Source: an uncultured Planctomycetaceae bacterium (GTDB lineage Bacteria > Planctomycetota > Planctomycetia > Planctomycetales > Planctomycetaceae). From it: a stretch of 34,379 bases of DNA. The stretch spans positions 1-34,379 of the forward strand of contig CAJWGB010000034.1 in NCBI GenBank assembly GCA_913031625.1, in the 5' to 3' direction. The position numbers were made by a program, and so were the translations under genes. Positions 17,720 to 27,126 of this stretch are shown here, piece by piece (position 1 is the first letter of the stretch; each line of letters begins with the position of its first letter). The notes under the pieces were generated by a model. The model worked only from the letters and a program-made list of their open reading frames with translations, did no database searches and was not told where the DNA came from.

Positions 17720-18916
17720 CTAAACGGGGTTCAGGCCTTCGCTCACAAGCAGGTCGGCGAATCTTCGAGCACTCGTGGAAAGCGGCAGGTCGGCAAGCTC
17801 GGCGGCGTCAAACCATTCCAGTTCCGGGTGGCGTCCAATGCCGTCGCTATCGACTTCACACGACAGGCACAGTAATCGAATCTTGTAGCGGGTCACGACG
17901 TGCCTGATTTCGGTACGTGGCTGGCACTCGGATAGATTCAGGCCGGTACGCTGCGCCAGCTCACTTCGTATGGTATCCGGCAATGGCGTCAGTGTAACTG
18001 GGCCGTCAAAAAGAGACTTCTGTCCACGGGCGTCCGACGACCTGCGTTTTCGCTTTGTCGGAAAACTCAGTGTCCTTACATCCTCCGCGGCTACTTCGAA
18101 TCGTACAAAGTCCCACATGCCGGCCCAGCGTTCAGATTCCTGACGCTGTCTCAGCAGGAAGCGATCCTGATTCTGAAGGGCAATGGATACTTCGGTGACG
18201 TCGGTAAACTTGACCTTCTCCTTCCTAACCGGCAGCTCAGCCTGGCGACCTGCTTCGTAGGCTTTGCAACTGGCCATCAACGGGCAGTTCATGCAGTCAG
18301 GATCTTCCGGCGTACAGATTTGAGAACCGATGTCCATTACAGCCTGATTGAAGTCTGCCGGTCTCTTACGCGAGACAATCCAGGCGGCAAATTTCCACAG
18401 CAGTTTGTTGCCGGCGGTTGCCTGCGGGTCTGAGTCGAGTTCGATCAGGCGTGAGAACAGTCTGAGCGTATTGGCTTCCAGAATCGGGGCCGGTTCATCA
18501 AAGGCGAACGATGCGATAGCACCGGCTGTGTACGGGCCGATTCCAGGCAGTGCTCGAAGCAGCTCTGCAGACTCAGGAAACTGCCCCTGATTCTCATCGA
18601 CGATAACATTGGCGGCACGGTGAAGGTTTCTTGCGCGACTGTAATAGCCAAGCCCTTCCCAAAGCCGTAAGACATGCTCCTGCTCCGCAGCTGCCAGAGA
18701 CTCCACGGTTGGAAATGCTTGGAGAAAACGATCGAAGTACGGAATCACTGCCGCAACAGTTGTCTGTTGCAGCATGATTTCGCTGATCCAGATGCGGTAC
18801 GGGTCTGATGTTTCTCGCCAGGGGAGTTTCCGACCATTTTGGTCATACCACCGCAGTACGCGCGACCGAACTCGCCGCCGCCATCCCTGGTCTGTTGCTT
18901 TTGGATATGCTGACAT
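17720..18916 (-). CDS. mutY: A/G-specific adenine DNA glycosylase MutY
   Basis: 398 residues from the ATG at 18914-18916; upstream in-frame sequence (to 19045) looks non-coding. MutY removes adenine mispaired with 8-oxoguanine. Visible: KLPWRE, catalytic Glu46 in SEIMLQQT, the helix-hairpin-helix LPGIGPYTAGAI, and the 4Fe-4S ligands Cys201-x6-Cys208-x2-Cys211-x5-Cys217. The C-terminal half is the NUDIX-like OG-recognition domain (RWAGMWDF; ELEWFDAAEL). Oddity: the catalytic Asp of E. coli MutY (Asp138 in ILDGNVKR) is Glu147 here (ILEANTLR). Convergent with the upstream hydrolase and divergent from the TIM-barrel gene at 19203. Confidence 0.95.
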   Translation of the reverse strand: MSAYPKATDQGWRRRVRSRVLRWYDQNGRKLPWRETSDPYRIWISEIMLQQTTVAAVIPYFDRFLQAFPTVESLAAAEQEHVLRLWEGLGYYSRARNLHRAANVIVDENQGQFPESAELLRALPGIGPYTAGAIASFAFDEPAPILEANTLRLFSRLIELDSDPQATAGNKLLWKFAAWIVSRKRPADFNQAVMDIGSQICTPEDPDCMNCPLMASCKAYEAGRQAELPVRKEKVKFTDVTEVSIALQNQDRFLLRQRQESERWAGMWDFVRFEVAAEDVRTLSFPTKRKRRSSDARGQKSLFDGPVTLTPLPDTIRSELAQRTGLNLSECQPRTEIRHVVTRYKIRLLCLSCEVDSDGIGRHPELEWFDAAELADLPLSTSARRFADLLVSEGLNPV

Positions 18917-19202
18917 TCCCTGCCTGCTGTTGTTGATTCCTGGGTGCCAGCATAGTGTTAACTTCGTGTGTTGCAACGGACATTGTGTGATCCGGTCGGC
19001 GTCCTCCTGCGGGTCTTCCCCTACGTGCGTATACGAACAGTTCATGGTGCTGGAATGTCGACACGTGGCCAGCTCTGACTAGTTGCTGTCCCTGTTGTTT
19101 TGTGAAAAAAATGTGAGGATCGATGTTGCGTGTTCGCGCTCTTCGCTTAACCTTCCCGATCGCAAACCTGCGGCAATCAGCACCTGGTAGAGGAAGGGTC
19201 TT

Positions 19203-19946
19203 ATGGACGTTGTACTTGATAAACACCTTCCCGGTACAGCATTAGACCCCAACCAGACAACCAAGCTCCATCAGGCAGAACTTCTTCAGGCTCGCGACTT
19301 TGATGAACTGGTGGCGGAAGTCAGACAGCTCCGTCAACGACGTGTGAGAATGGTCAGCATTCGCCGCCAGCGTGCTCACCGAATTGGCCGCCATCGACTG
19401 AAGATGATTCTGGAAGATGCGGGTCTCTCTGTATGCACAGTTGGATTTGCGGGCGGGTTTACCGGAACATTGAACAGAGGCTTTGATCAGGCTGTCTCAG
19501 ACACCCGTCGAGCCATCGAGTTTGCTGCAGAGTTGAATGCTCGAGCTGTGGTCGTGATCCCTGGCAGTCGTGGCCGCCACATCTACAACCATGCTGAACG
19601 CCTGGTCCGGGACGGGATTGAAGGCTGCCTGGATGATGCGCTGCGACTGCGGGTTGACATGCTGATTCCGTTGACCACCGTACTTGGGAATCGCAAAGAC
19701 GTTTTTCAGGCTCGATGTGATTCACTGCTTGGCTGGATCAGGGGCTTCGGTTGCCATCGTGTTCAGGCGATGATGATGCTGCGTAGACGCTCGCCTTTGA
19801 AGGGGCTTCCGGCGTCATGGCAGCAATGCCTGCGAAATGGCGGAGCACTTCGGATTGGCAAACGATGCCGGACGACGATTGGCAGCCACAACGTTGTCGC
19901 AGAGATTCTGGATGGACTCCAGAATGTCGCTGTTCCGGTAGGCTGA
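19203..19946 (+). CDS. Xylose-isomerase-like TIM-barrel protein (sugar phosphate isomerase/epimerase family), apparently degenerate
   Basis: 247 residues with a strong Shine-Dalgarno (GGAAGG, 19192-19197, 5 nt upstream). Residues about 10-175 match the AP-endonuclease-2/xylose-isomerase-like fold: helix of the first repeat, VCTVGFAGGFTGT, then AIEFAAELNARAVVVIPGSRGRHIYNHA and a following helix. In active relatives the next strand reads like LALEP, whose Glu binds metal; here it is DMLIPLTTV, without the Glu. The last 65 residues do not match the usual barrel end, and the total is shorter than the usual 270-290. It may be a pseudo-enzyme or a divergent subfamily. Stand-alone, divergent from mutY by 286 bp. 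Confidence 0.7.
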   Translation: MDVVLDKHLPGTALDPNQTTKLHQAELLQARDFDELVAEVRQLRQRRVRMVSIRRQRAHRIGRHRLKMILEDAGLSVCTVGFAGGFTGTLNRGFDQAVSDTRRAIEFAAELNARAVVVIPGSRGRHIYNHAERLVRDGIEGCLDDALRLRVDMLIPLTTVLGNRKDVFQARCDSLLGWIRGFGCHRVQAMMMLRRRSPLKGLPASWQQCLRNGGALRIGKRCRTTIGSHNVVAEILDGLQNVAVPVG

Positions 19947-19950
19947 GGCC

Positions 19951-19968
19951 GATCCGCTCTGGCGGATC
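19951..19968. terminator. Hairpin just after the TIM-barrel stop codon
   Basis: GATCCGC-TCTG-GCGGATC is a perfect 7-bp stem with a 4-nt loop, starting 5 nt after the stop at 19946 in a convergent gap. There is no T-tract, so if it ends transcription it is not a classical intrinsic terminator; it may protect the 3' end. Confidence 0.35.
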
Positions 19969-20128
19969 AACTCCCCGAGAACAGCGAAGATGTTGTGCTC
20001 GGACCCCCGCTGTCGGGCATCTGTTGCAGCGTTGACGCCGCTGAACTCGTGAGACGTTTGGCCATTGACAGGGCGAACTTGCTGCCGTACGTAATTCACG
20101 TGTCTGCTATTGAATCGGAGCCGCCGGC

Positions 20129-22123
20129 TTAACGTCTTCCGAAGGCTTCCTGCCATTCGCGTGAATCGGTGATTCTTCGGAGTGACTGAGGGATGTCTCC
20201 AGTGATTGCCACGCGGGCTGCACACACGGCAAAGAGTTCTTCCGGCCGGAGATGTCGAGTCAGATTCAAGAGGATGGGCACCTGATCACGATGGCCTGAC
20301 AGATTGAGCGGTGAGACAACTGTACGCCGGGAGTCTTTACCCGTCGCTGCAGCCAGCAGGCTGAGCCACCCACTGACACCGGCCGCCTCAATCATGACTT
20401 GAGTGTTGCCGGGAATTTGAGTCTGAAGGGCTTGTTGAGCCATCTGAATATCGCGAATGCGCATCGTATCCAGGGTCGTGCCGATCATCTGGAATCGTCG
20501 GCGGATCTGAATCTGTTTCTTTTCGTCGCCCTTCCATGCCGCACTGCCAATTCCACGTGGGCAGAAGAAGGCGACGGCCCGGCCTTCACTCAATCGTTCC
20601 CTCGTCTGTTGAACAAGCTGTGAGTCGGATTCGCTGAGTGACTGCCACTCGTCGTCGTTGCAGATCCGCAGGACAACAGGTCTGTCGCTGGTGCGATTCT
20701 TCGGGTGTGACATGATGACTGACAGCGGGACTTCGGAGCCAAAAGCAACCTTCGTGAGGGGCCCCAGCGTTTCAGAGGATTCTGTCGTCGTAACAACACT
20801 CTTCAATTCCTCTTTCGCGTCCAGGGAAGCGAGACTGCGACTGATCAGAGTCGACTCTGTTACTGCAGCCCATGTCTGTGGAGACGCATTGATCGCGTCC
20901 TGATCGCTTTGAGAAAACGGTCCCGGCGCTGCTACAAATTGCTCATCAATCGTGGTGTTCAATTGGTCATTCGGGAGAGCATCAAATACGCGAAGCTCTG
21001 CCGGTTCAAAGAACTTAGTGGCAGTCTTGTCGATCAAAGTGTCGTCCTGCTTCAACCAGCGATTCATCCAGCGGAACGCGTGAATTCGCAGTTCCTGCGT
21101 ATCACGGTGCGGCCCTTCTGTGATTTGCAGGCCGAGTGCGTCGCGCTTGTCGTACAGTTCGTAGATGTGCCGGACCTGTTTATGGATCGCGACGACTCCA
21201 TCGAGGGGAAAGATCGCGTCCTTGTCGGAGTTGCTGATGAGCAGGGGACGTGGTGCCATTAAAGCGGCGACTTGGGCGTAGTCCCATTGATGGGTGTTTA
21301 CGAAGAACATGCAGTCGCAGTGGCCTTCCACGCAGCCATCGATGACATGATTTCTCAACGTTGCAATTCCGGCGACTGGAACGGCACACGAGATTCGGTC
21401 GTCCAGCGCTGCTATCCACCAGCTGTATGCTCCGCCACCACTGCGTCCTGTGACCCCAATGCGTTTAGAATCGACCTCAGAACGTGACTCAAGGTAGTCC
21501 AGTGCCCGAATGCAGTTCCATGCTTCTACGCCCGCTGGGGTATAGCCTCGAGAATTCCACCACCAGCGGTTATGGCGATAGGTTCCATGGTGAATTCCCT
21601 CAATCTCTCCCAGCTGCAGCGTGTCGATTGTGAGGCAGACATATCCATTTCTGGCAAACCAGGCTCCATGGTGCTGGTAACCGGTTTTGTTGCCAAAGCT
21701 GGTTCCGTTCGGCCCTTTCATTCGCGCGTGGCCACAAACGTAAAGGATCGCCGGCAGAGATTCGTCCACCTGATGAGGGCGGTAAAAAGATGCAGTCACG
21801 TAGAGTCCAGGGAGCGTCTGAATCCAGAGCTTCTCAACGACAAAATCTTTGTGCTTGAGCGTGCCGGTGACTTTGACCTCCAGTTCCGTCCTCTCCGGAA
21901 GTGGGTTGAGGCCCAGCATGTCGAACAGCTCGCCCCGTAATCGATCGCGATCTGCCTTCCAGTCATCCAGCGATTCATAGCGAAAGAGCGACTGCTCTTT
22001 TTCAATGTGCGATACCCGCTTCTCAAACCATCGTTCAAGGGCCGGGTTGTCACGGAGAGACCAGTCGCGTGCAGCGACTGAGCCGCATGACAGAAGCATC
22101 AGAAGAAAAAGAGACTGCCGCAT
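20129..22123 (-). CDS. Secreted alpha/beta hydrolase, acetylxylan-esterase-like (Abhydrolase_7 type)
   Basis: 664 residues from the ATG at 22121-22123, which opens a signal peptide; LLSC at 10-13 could even be a lipobox, so periplasmic or lipid-anchored. The hydrolase core (about 85-365) has LPAILYVCGHAR, the nucleophile elbow VTGRSGGGAYSW with Ser228, acid candidates Asp300/Asp302 in SNSDKDAIFP, and His339 in EGPHRDTQELR. Trp/His-rich segments (HRWWWNSRGYTPAGVEAW) are typical of planctomycete acetylxylan-esterase-like enzymes that deacetylate plant or algal polysaccharides. The C-terminal 300 residues form a second, weaker alpha/beta-like region without a clear nucleophile. Downstream of glgP on the same strand by 176 nt; probably a separate unit. 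Confidence 0.87.
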   Translation of the reverse strand: MRQSLFLLMLLSCGSVAARDWSLRDNPALERWFEKRVSHIEKEQSLFRYESLDDWKADRDRLRGELFDMLGLNPLPERTELEVKVTGTLKHKDFVVEKLWIQTLPGLYVTASFYRPHQVDESLPAILYVCGHARMKGPNGTSFGNKTGYQHHGAWFARNGYVCLTIDTLQLGEIEGIHHGTYRHNRWWWNSRGYTPAGVEAWNCIRALDYLESRSEVDSKRIGVTGRSGGGAYSWWIAALDDRISCAVPVAGIATLRNHVIDGCVEGHCDCMFFVNTHQWDYAQVAALMAPRPLLISNSDKDAIFPLDGVVAIHKQVRHIYELYDKRDALGLQITEGPHRDTQELRIHAFRWMNRWLKQDDTLIDKTATKFFEPAELRVFDALPNDQLNTTIDEQFVAAPGPFSQSDQDAINASPQTWAAVTESTLISRSLASLDAKEELKSVVTTTESSETLGPLTKVAFGSEVPLSVIMSHPKNRTSDRPVVLRICNDDEWQSLSESDSQLVQQTRERLSEGRAVAFFCPRGIGSAAWKGDEKKQIQIRRRFQMIGTTLDTMRIRDIQMAQQALQTQIPGNTQVMIEAAGVSGWLSLLAAATGKDSRRTVVSPLNLSGHRDQVPILLNLTRHLRPEELFAVCAARVAITGDIPQSLRRITDSREWQEAFGRR

Positions 22124-22210
22124 GAGAGTCTTTCTGAACAACGCAGGAAACCGGTTGTGCGGTCATTGTGAGGAATTGCTGCACGCGGACAACTGTTCAG
22201 GAGTAACTGG

Positions 22211-22241
22211 GCGAGGGGTTTTAATGGAACTTCGCCCTCGC
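22211..22241. other. Inverted repeat between glgP and the esterase gene
   Basis: GCGAGGG and CCCTCGC pair across 17 nt; a shifted alternative pairs GGGCGA (22209-22214) with TCGCCC (22232-22237). On the minus strand this lies 58 nt after the glgP stop. No T-run follows, so a Rho-independent terminator is uncertain. Confidence 0.25.
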
Positions 22242-22299
22242 TGCCTAAGGCTGATCGCGTCAGGTCGGGCGCCGTAAGATGAGGTGATCCTTCTGCTCG

Positions 22300-24768
22300 T
22301 TAATCGACGGCACGAACCTGCCAGATATCTTCCGCATATTCTCGAATCGTACGGTCGCTGGAGAACCAGCCACTGGCAGCTGTGTTCAGGATGCTCATTC
22401 GATTCCAGTTGGCCTGGTCCTTGTAAGCCTCGTTGACGCGTGCCTGAGCGTCAATGTAGCTGCGGAGATCTGCGATGGTGACCCACTGGTCATGCGGATT
22501 CCTGACAGCAGCGGTGAGCATTGTGAAGATGCCAGGCTCTGCCGTATTGAAGTGTCCGCTTTCCAGCATCATCATGATTTCCTGGATGTCCGGGTCTGAT
22601 GCGATTATGGAATTGGGATCGTAGGACTTTCGCGTCTCGACCACTTCCGCAGCCGTTTGGCCAAACAGAAAGAAGTTTTCGGCTCCCACCTGGTCCCGAA
22701 TTTCAATGTTTGCCCCGTCGAGCGTGCCGATGGTCAGGGCTCCGTTCATCATGAACTTCATGTTGCCGGTACCAGAGGCTTCTTTCCCGGCGGTGGAAAT
22801 CTGCTCTGAGAGTTCTGTTGCGGGACAGATGACCTCCATAGCCGAGACGCGGTAATTCGGAAGAAAGACGAACCGCAGCAGCCCTTCGGTACGCGGGTCG
22901 GAGTTGACCGTGTTTGCGACGTCGTTGATCAGCTTCACGATGAGTTTCGCCACGTGATAGCCCGGAGCTGCTTTACCACCGATCAGGACGCAGCGTGGCG
23001 TCATGCCTTCTGTATTGCCCTTGCAGATCTGGTTGTACAGATGAATGACGTGCAGTGTATTCAGCAGCTGCCGCTTGTATTCATGGATACGCTTGACCTG
23101 AACGTCGAACATCGCCTTCTCGGGAAAGACGATTCCCGTGGCACGCTCTACGTATTCAACGAGGCGCTGCTTGTTCTGTTGCTTGATTTCGATCCAGCGA
23201 TCTCGAAAGGCTGAGTCGTCAGCATAGGCTGCGAGCTGAGCGATTTTCTCGAGGTCCATGTGCCAGTCGGTGCCGATCGTTTCATTGATCAGGTTCCGCA
23301 ATCCAGGATTACAGTGACTGAGCCAGCGACGCTGCGTGACGCCGTTTGTTTTGTTGTTGAAACGGTCCGGCCAGACCTTGTGAAAGTCAGCGAACAGTCC
23401 TGATTTCAGCAGTTCTGTGTGCAGACCGGCCACCCCGTTGACAGAAAAGCTTCCGACGATGGCGACATAGGCCATGCGAACGTGCGGCTGATCTCCGGGT
23501 TCAATCAGAGACATCCGAGCGCGTAGTTCAGGGTCTTCCGGAAACTCAGCAGCGAGCTTCTTCATAAGCCGAGCGTCGATTTCGTAGATGATGTCCATCA
23601 GCCGAGGAAGCAGTCGGCTAAACAGACTCACAGACCAGCGTTCCAGAGCTTCAGGTAGGAGTGTGTGATTCGTGTAGGCCATACAGCGAGTTGTCACTGC
23701 CCATGCGTCATTCCACTCCTGCTGATATTCATCCATCAGCAGGCGCATTAGTTCGGGGACAGCACAGGCTGGATGCGTGTCATTGAGCTGGAAACAGTTC
23801 TGCGCGCCGAAGTCTGAGAAGTCTGCTCCATGCTGGCTCACCCATTCGGCCAGAACATCCTGCAGGCTGGCAGATACGAGGAAGTACTGCTGTTTAAGAC
23901 GCAGTTCCTTTCCATTCTCGCTGGCATCGTTGGGGTACAGCACCATTGAAATCTGTTCAGCCATGTTCTTTTCGGCCACGGCTTCCGAATACCCTCCGGC
24001 GTTAAATTCGCCAAGGTTAAACTCATCGGTGGCTGAAGCCTTCCACAGGCGTAGTGTATTGACGGTTTCGTTCTGATAACCCGGGACAGGCATGTCGAAC
24101 GGAACGGCGAGCACATCCTGGCTGCCGGACCAGCGAGCACGTGGTGTGCCGGTTTCATCAACGAAGTGTTCTGAGTGGCCGTAGAATCGAACTCGCCGGG
24201 TGTCTTCCGGCCTCTCGATCTCCCACGGATTCCCATCCCTCAGCCAGTGATCCGGATCTTCGATCTGACGCCCCCCTTCGATTCGCTGATGAAACATTCC
24301 GTATTCGTATCGCAGGCCATAGCCAACGACCGGAAGGCGTAGATTCGCGCAGCTATCAAGGAAACACGCGGCCAGCCGTCCAAGACCTCCATTCCCGAGA
24401 CCAGCGTCGAGTTCGAACTCCGCCGCTTCTTCCATGGATACCCCATAGTCCTTGAGTGCAGTCCGGACAGTGTCTTCAAGGTTCAGATTCAGAATGGCAT
24501 TCGTGAGCGAACGTCCAACAAGGAATTCGAGAGACAGGTAGTAAACCCGCCGCGAAGCGTGAGAGCGCATTCGTTCCTGCGTGGCCTTCCAGCGAGATGC
24601 CAGTTGGTCTCGTACACTGATGGCCAGTGCCCGGTAGAGATACTGGGGGTCGACATCCTGGTCGTGATGACACAGGGTGTAGTTCAGGTGTCGAAAGATC
24701 TCGCTGGACAGTTCTCCCAGGTGGCTTGATGTCTGGGACGAGGTCGGTGTCTGAGTTGATTCGGTCAT
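22300..24768 (-). CDS. glgP: Glycogen/starch phosphorylase
   Basis: 822 residues from the ATG at 24766-24768, close to E. coli GlgP (815). A start at 24876 would add 36 residues of low-complexity sequence unlike the family; neither has a good Shine-Dalgarno. The enzyme (GT35) releases glucose-1-phosphate from alpha-1,4-glucans in the cytoplasm with pyridoxal phosphate. Seen: YYLSLEFLVGRSL, GNGGLGRLAACFLDS, YGLRYEYGMF, FQLNDTHPA, VKRIHEYKRQLLN, GGKAAPGYHVAK and the cofactor lysine Lys671 in GTGNMKFMMNGAL. No glycogen synthase or branching enzyme lies nearby. Divergent from the anti-sigma-like gene at 25045. Confidence 0.97.
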   Translation of the reverse strand: MTESTQTPTSSQTSSHLGELSSEIFRHLNYTLCHHDQDVDPQYLYRALAISVRDQLASRWKATQERMRSHASRRVYYLSLEFLVGRSLTNAILNLNLEDTVRTALKDYGVSMEEAAEFELDAGLGNGGLGRLAACFLDSCANLRLPVVGYGLRYEYGMFHQRIEGGRQIEDPDHWLRDGNPWEIERPEDTRRVRFYGHSEHFVDETGTPRARWSGSQDVLAVPFDMPVPGYQNETVNTLRLWKASATDEFNLGEFNAGGYSEAVAEKNMAEQISMVLYPNDASENGKELRLKQQYFLVSASLQDVLAEWVSQHGADFSDFGAQNCFQLNDTHPACAVPELMRLLMDEYQQEWNDAWAVTTRCMAYTNHTLLPEALERWSVSLFSRLLPRLMDIIYEIDARLMKKLAAEFPEDPELRARMSLIEPGDQPHVRMAYVAIVGSFSVNGVAGLHTELLKSGLFADFHKVWPDRFNNKTNGVTQRRWLSHCNPGLRNLINETIGTDWHMDLEKIAQLAAYADDSAFRDRWIEIKQQNKQRLVEYVERATGIVFPEKAMFDVQVKRIHEYKRQLLNTLHVIHLYNQICKGNTEGMTPRCVLIGGKAAPGYHVAKLIVKLINDVANTVNSDPRTEGLLRFVFLPNYRVSAMEVICPATELSEQISTAGKEASGTGNMKFMMNGALTIGTLDGANIEIRDQVGAENFFLFGQTAAEVVETRKSYDPNSIIASDPDIQEIMMMLESGHFNTAEPGIFTMLTAAVRNPHDQWVTIADLRSYIDAQARVNEAYKDQANWNRMSILNTAASGWFSSDRTIREYAEDIWQVRAVD

Positions 24769-25044
24769 TTTGAGTTGTACGGGAATGGTGAAACTGGACT
24801 CTCTGCCTGTTGAATCGCTTTTCGACGCCTCATTGGCGAGTCTCTTGTTGCGGGAAAACCCGCGATAAGGAACCATGGGGCTGTCCAATTTTCTTCGGTC
24901 TTCCAGTCAGCGGCAAGCTCAGTCCTGCGTGAAGACTGAGCGAATTCCGACGCAAATGAGGGAGTCCGGAGATTTCTCGAAAAACGTGTACGAAGTCTGA
25001 CCGAGATCAGCACTAATTGGTGACCTTAGATACAGGACGACCCA

Positions 25045-27126
25045 ATGCGACTGACATTACGTACACTGCTTGCCTATCTGGATGACCGGCTCTCTCCATC
25101 GAATGCGCGAGAACTCGGGCAGAAGCTGAAACAGAGTCCGTTTGCTCAGGAATTGGCAGAACGCATTAAGGGAGTGGTTCGGCGACGTCGGCTGGCCCGT
25201 GAGGAGAATGCCAGGACTATCGATGCAAATCTGCTTGCTGAATACCTCGACGATCAACTGACACCTGAGTTGATCACGCTGATCGAGAAGGAGGTCCTGG
25301 CTTCAGACCAAAGTCTGGCGGAAGTCGCGGCCACTCATCAGATCCTGGGGCTGCTTGCTGACCCTGTCGAGCTTTCGCCGGTGCTGCGGGATCGGCTTTA
25401 TCAGCTTGATCCTGCTACCGACGGAAGCGTGGACGCAGCGGCATCTGCGGAGCAGCGGCCAGCGGACTGGCAGCCATTGCCAAAGCAGGCAGAGCAGCAA
25501 CGTCGGTCACCGATGATCCTGCTCGCGGCGATGGTGCTCGGGTGGCTGATTCTGCTGACAACAGATGGCAATCTCTTGGGTACCGGGACCCAGGACGATG
25601 AGTTGGTCGCACAGGCAGACCCGGATGGCAATGAAGAGCTCAGGGCTCACGATGATGGTGAGCAGAACAGCAACGGCGAGCACGCCACCCAGGTGGCGCA
25701 GGCAGCCAACACGCAACAACAGACGGACGGCACGGGGGAGAATCCGGCTGAAGAAATCGGCCAGGCAGGCACGACCGCTCAACATACGGGCGATGACAAC
25801 GAGACGGATTCAGGTGATGCCAAAGTCCCCAATCCCGTGAATCCGGATGCCGGGGAGAATACTGCAGGCACCGACACTCAAAGGGACAACGAAAAAGAAG
25901 GTGACGTTCCCAGGCCTGTTGTGGCCGAGTTGCCGCATATCGAGCTGATTGATACTGATAACGTTGTTTCACTGCTGGAACTGGAGACCGCGAAGTGGGC
26001 TCGGTCGGCCGCTGCCGGCATCCAGCCGGCCACAAGCTGGACCAAATACCTGAACGGGAAACTTATTGCAGTGCCGGAGCCGTTTACGGCTCGTTTACTA
26101 GCTCCGGATGCTGGTTGGGATCTGCAGCTCGTGGGGCCCTGTCTTGCTTTGGTTGATGCAGTTGAGGGGCGTGTGCGGATTGTAGATGGCCGGGGGCTGC
26201 TCCGGCGTTACGAAGGAGCTGAGGCAGCCGATTTTCACCTCGTAACGAATGGTGGAGAATTTATCATGAGTGCTCCTGAAGCTCCGGGGGTTGCAGCGAT
26301 CGGCTGTGGTCCGCGAATCAATGGTGCGACTCCGGAAGGTGATTCGGCCTATCCTCTTGCAAGTCATTCCCTTGTACAGATCTGCGCATATGAAGCAGAC
26401 ATTGCAATGACTCTTACTAATGCTGACGGCACTGTCCCTGAGCTCTCTGAACTGGTTGTTGGCAAAGATACCTGTCTCATGTGGGACAGCTCGGCCGGGC
26501 ACAAGCCAGAGGCCCGACAGGAAGGCGCTTTGCTTCCGGACTGGGTTGCTGCCGAGTCTGGAGAAACGGACCCGCTTGTCGCTCAGGTGAGAGAGGATGC
26601 TCTCACGATCTATTCTGGTGCAGAGTCTTCCGCTGACGCCGTCGTTGCGCTGCTGAAAGATAAGAATCCCCAGCTGTCGGGGTTTGGCGTGAGCCACCTC
26701 GTCCTGGACCGCGATATCGAGCGGCTCGCGACAACCCTGCTGGCTTCGGATCAGGAATCCACACGAGTTGGATGTGTGATGGGAATTCAAAAGCTCCTTG
26801 CCGAATCTGCAGTCTTTGAACAACGGCTGGTGGTCACTCTGGAGACACGCTTGCCGGAAATGGAGCTGGGAAATGCGATGAAGCTCATTCGAGGTGTCAC
26901 TCCCGTGGCAGCCGAGGATCCGGAAGTCAGTTCGTGGCTGCTCGAGTTGCTTCGCAATCAACGTGCGGCGATGCGAGAGTTAGCGATCCTGAATCTCGAG
27001 CGACTTACCGGAGAACGTTACGGGTTCTTCGCCGGTGATGATGCCACTCGTCGCGACGCTGCCCTGCGAAGATGGCGCAAGCACATGGAACGCAATGACG
27101 GCAGAATATTGAAAGCCGGACAGTAA
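25045..27126 (+). CDS. Membrane protein with duplicated anti-sigma-like N-terminus and large extracytoplasmic domain
   Basis: 693 residues; AGGA (25034-25037) lies 7 nt before the ATG. I cannot name a characterised family. The cytosolic N-terminus contains two similar helical units (LLAYLDDRLSP near 8-18 and LLAEYLDDQLTPE near 63-75), resembling anti-sigma-factor N-terminal helices but without zinc ligands. One membrane helix spans about 156-173 (MILLAAMVLGWLILL). Residues about 182-295 are an Asn/Asp/Thr/Gln-rich linker. The extracytoplasmic part holds a FecR-like beta-rich region (about 325-470, including VEGRVRIVDGRGLLRR) and a helical HEAT-like end (about 525-690). It could sense an envelope signal and hold a sigma factor, but no sigma gene lies in the window. 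Confidence 0.75.
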   Translation: MRLTLRTLLAYLDDRLSPSNARELGQKLKQSPFAQELAERIKGVVRRRRLAREENARTIDANLLAEYLDDQLTPELITLIEKEVLASDQSLAEVAATHQILGLLADPVELSPVLRDRLYQLDPATDGSVDAAASAEQRPADWQPLPKQAEQQRRSPMILLAAMVLGWLILLTTDGNLLGTGTQDDELVAQADPDGNEELRAHDDGEQNSNGEHATQVAQAANTQQQTDGTGENPAEEIGQAGTTAQHTGDDNETDSGDAKVPNPVNPDAGENTAGTDTQRDNEKEGDVPRPVVAELPHIELIDTDNVVSLLELETAKWARSAAAGIQPATSWTKYLNGKLIAVPEPFTARLLAPDAGWDLQLVGPCLALVDAVEGRVRIVDGRGLLRRYEGAEAADFHLVTNGGEFIMSAPEAPGVAAIGCGPRINGATPEGDSAYPLASHSLVQICAYEADIAMTLTNADGTVPELSELVVGKDTCLMWDSSAGHKPEARQEGALLPDWVAAESGETDPLVAQVREDALTIYSGAESSADAVVALLKDKNPQLSGFGVSHLVLDRDIERLATTLLASDQESTRVGCVMGIQKLLAESAVFEQRLVVTLETRLPEMELGNAMKLIRGVTPVAAEDPEVSSWLLELLRNQRAAMRELAILNLERLTGERYGFFAGDDATRRDAALRRWRKHMERNDGRILKAGQ

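Noticed and set aside
24850-24863. GCGGG-AAAA-CCCGC hairpin upstream of glgP
   Set aside because: Short stem far from the start codon with no promoter or ribosome site nearby; likely chance in GC-rich DNA.
26098-26961. Antisense open frame of 287 codons in the anti-sigma-like gene
   Set aside because: No recognisable motif or ribosome site, and it lies wholly inside a coding gene with a clear membrane helix and Shine-Dalgarno.
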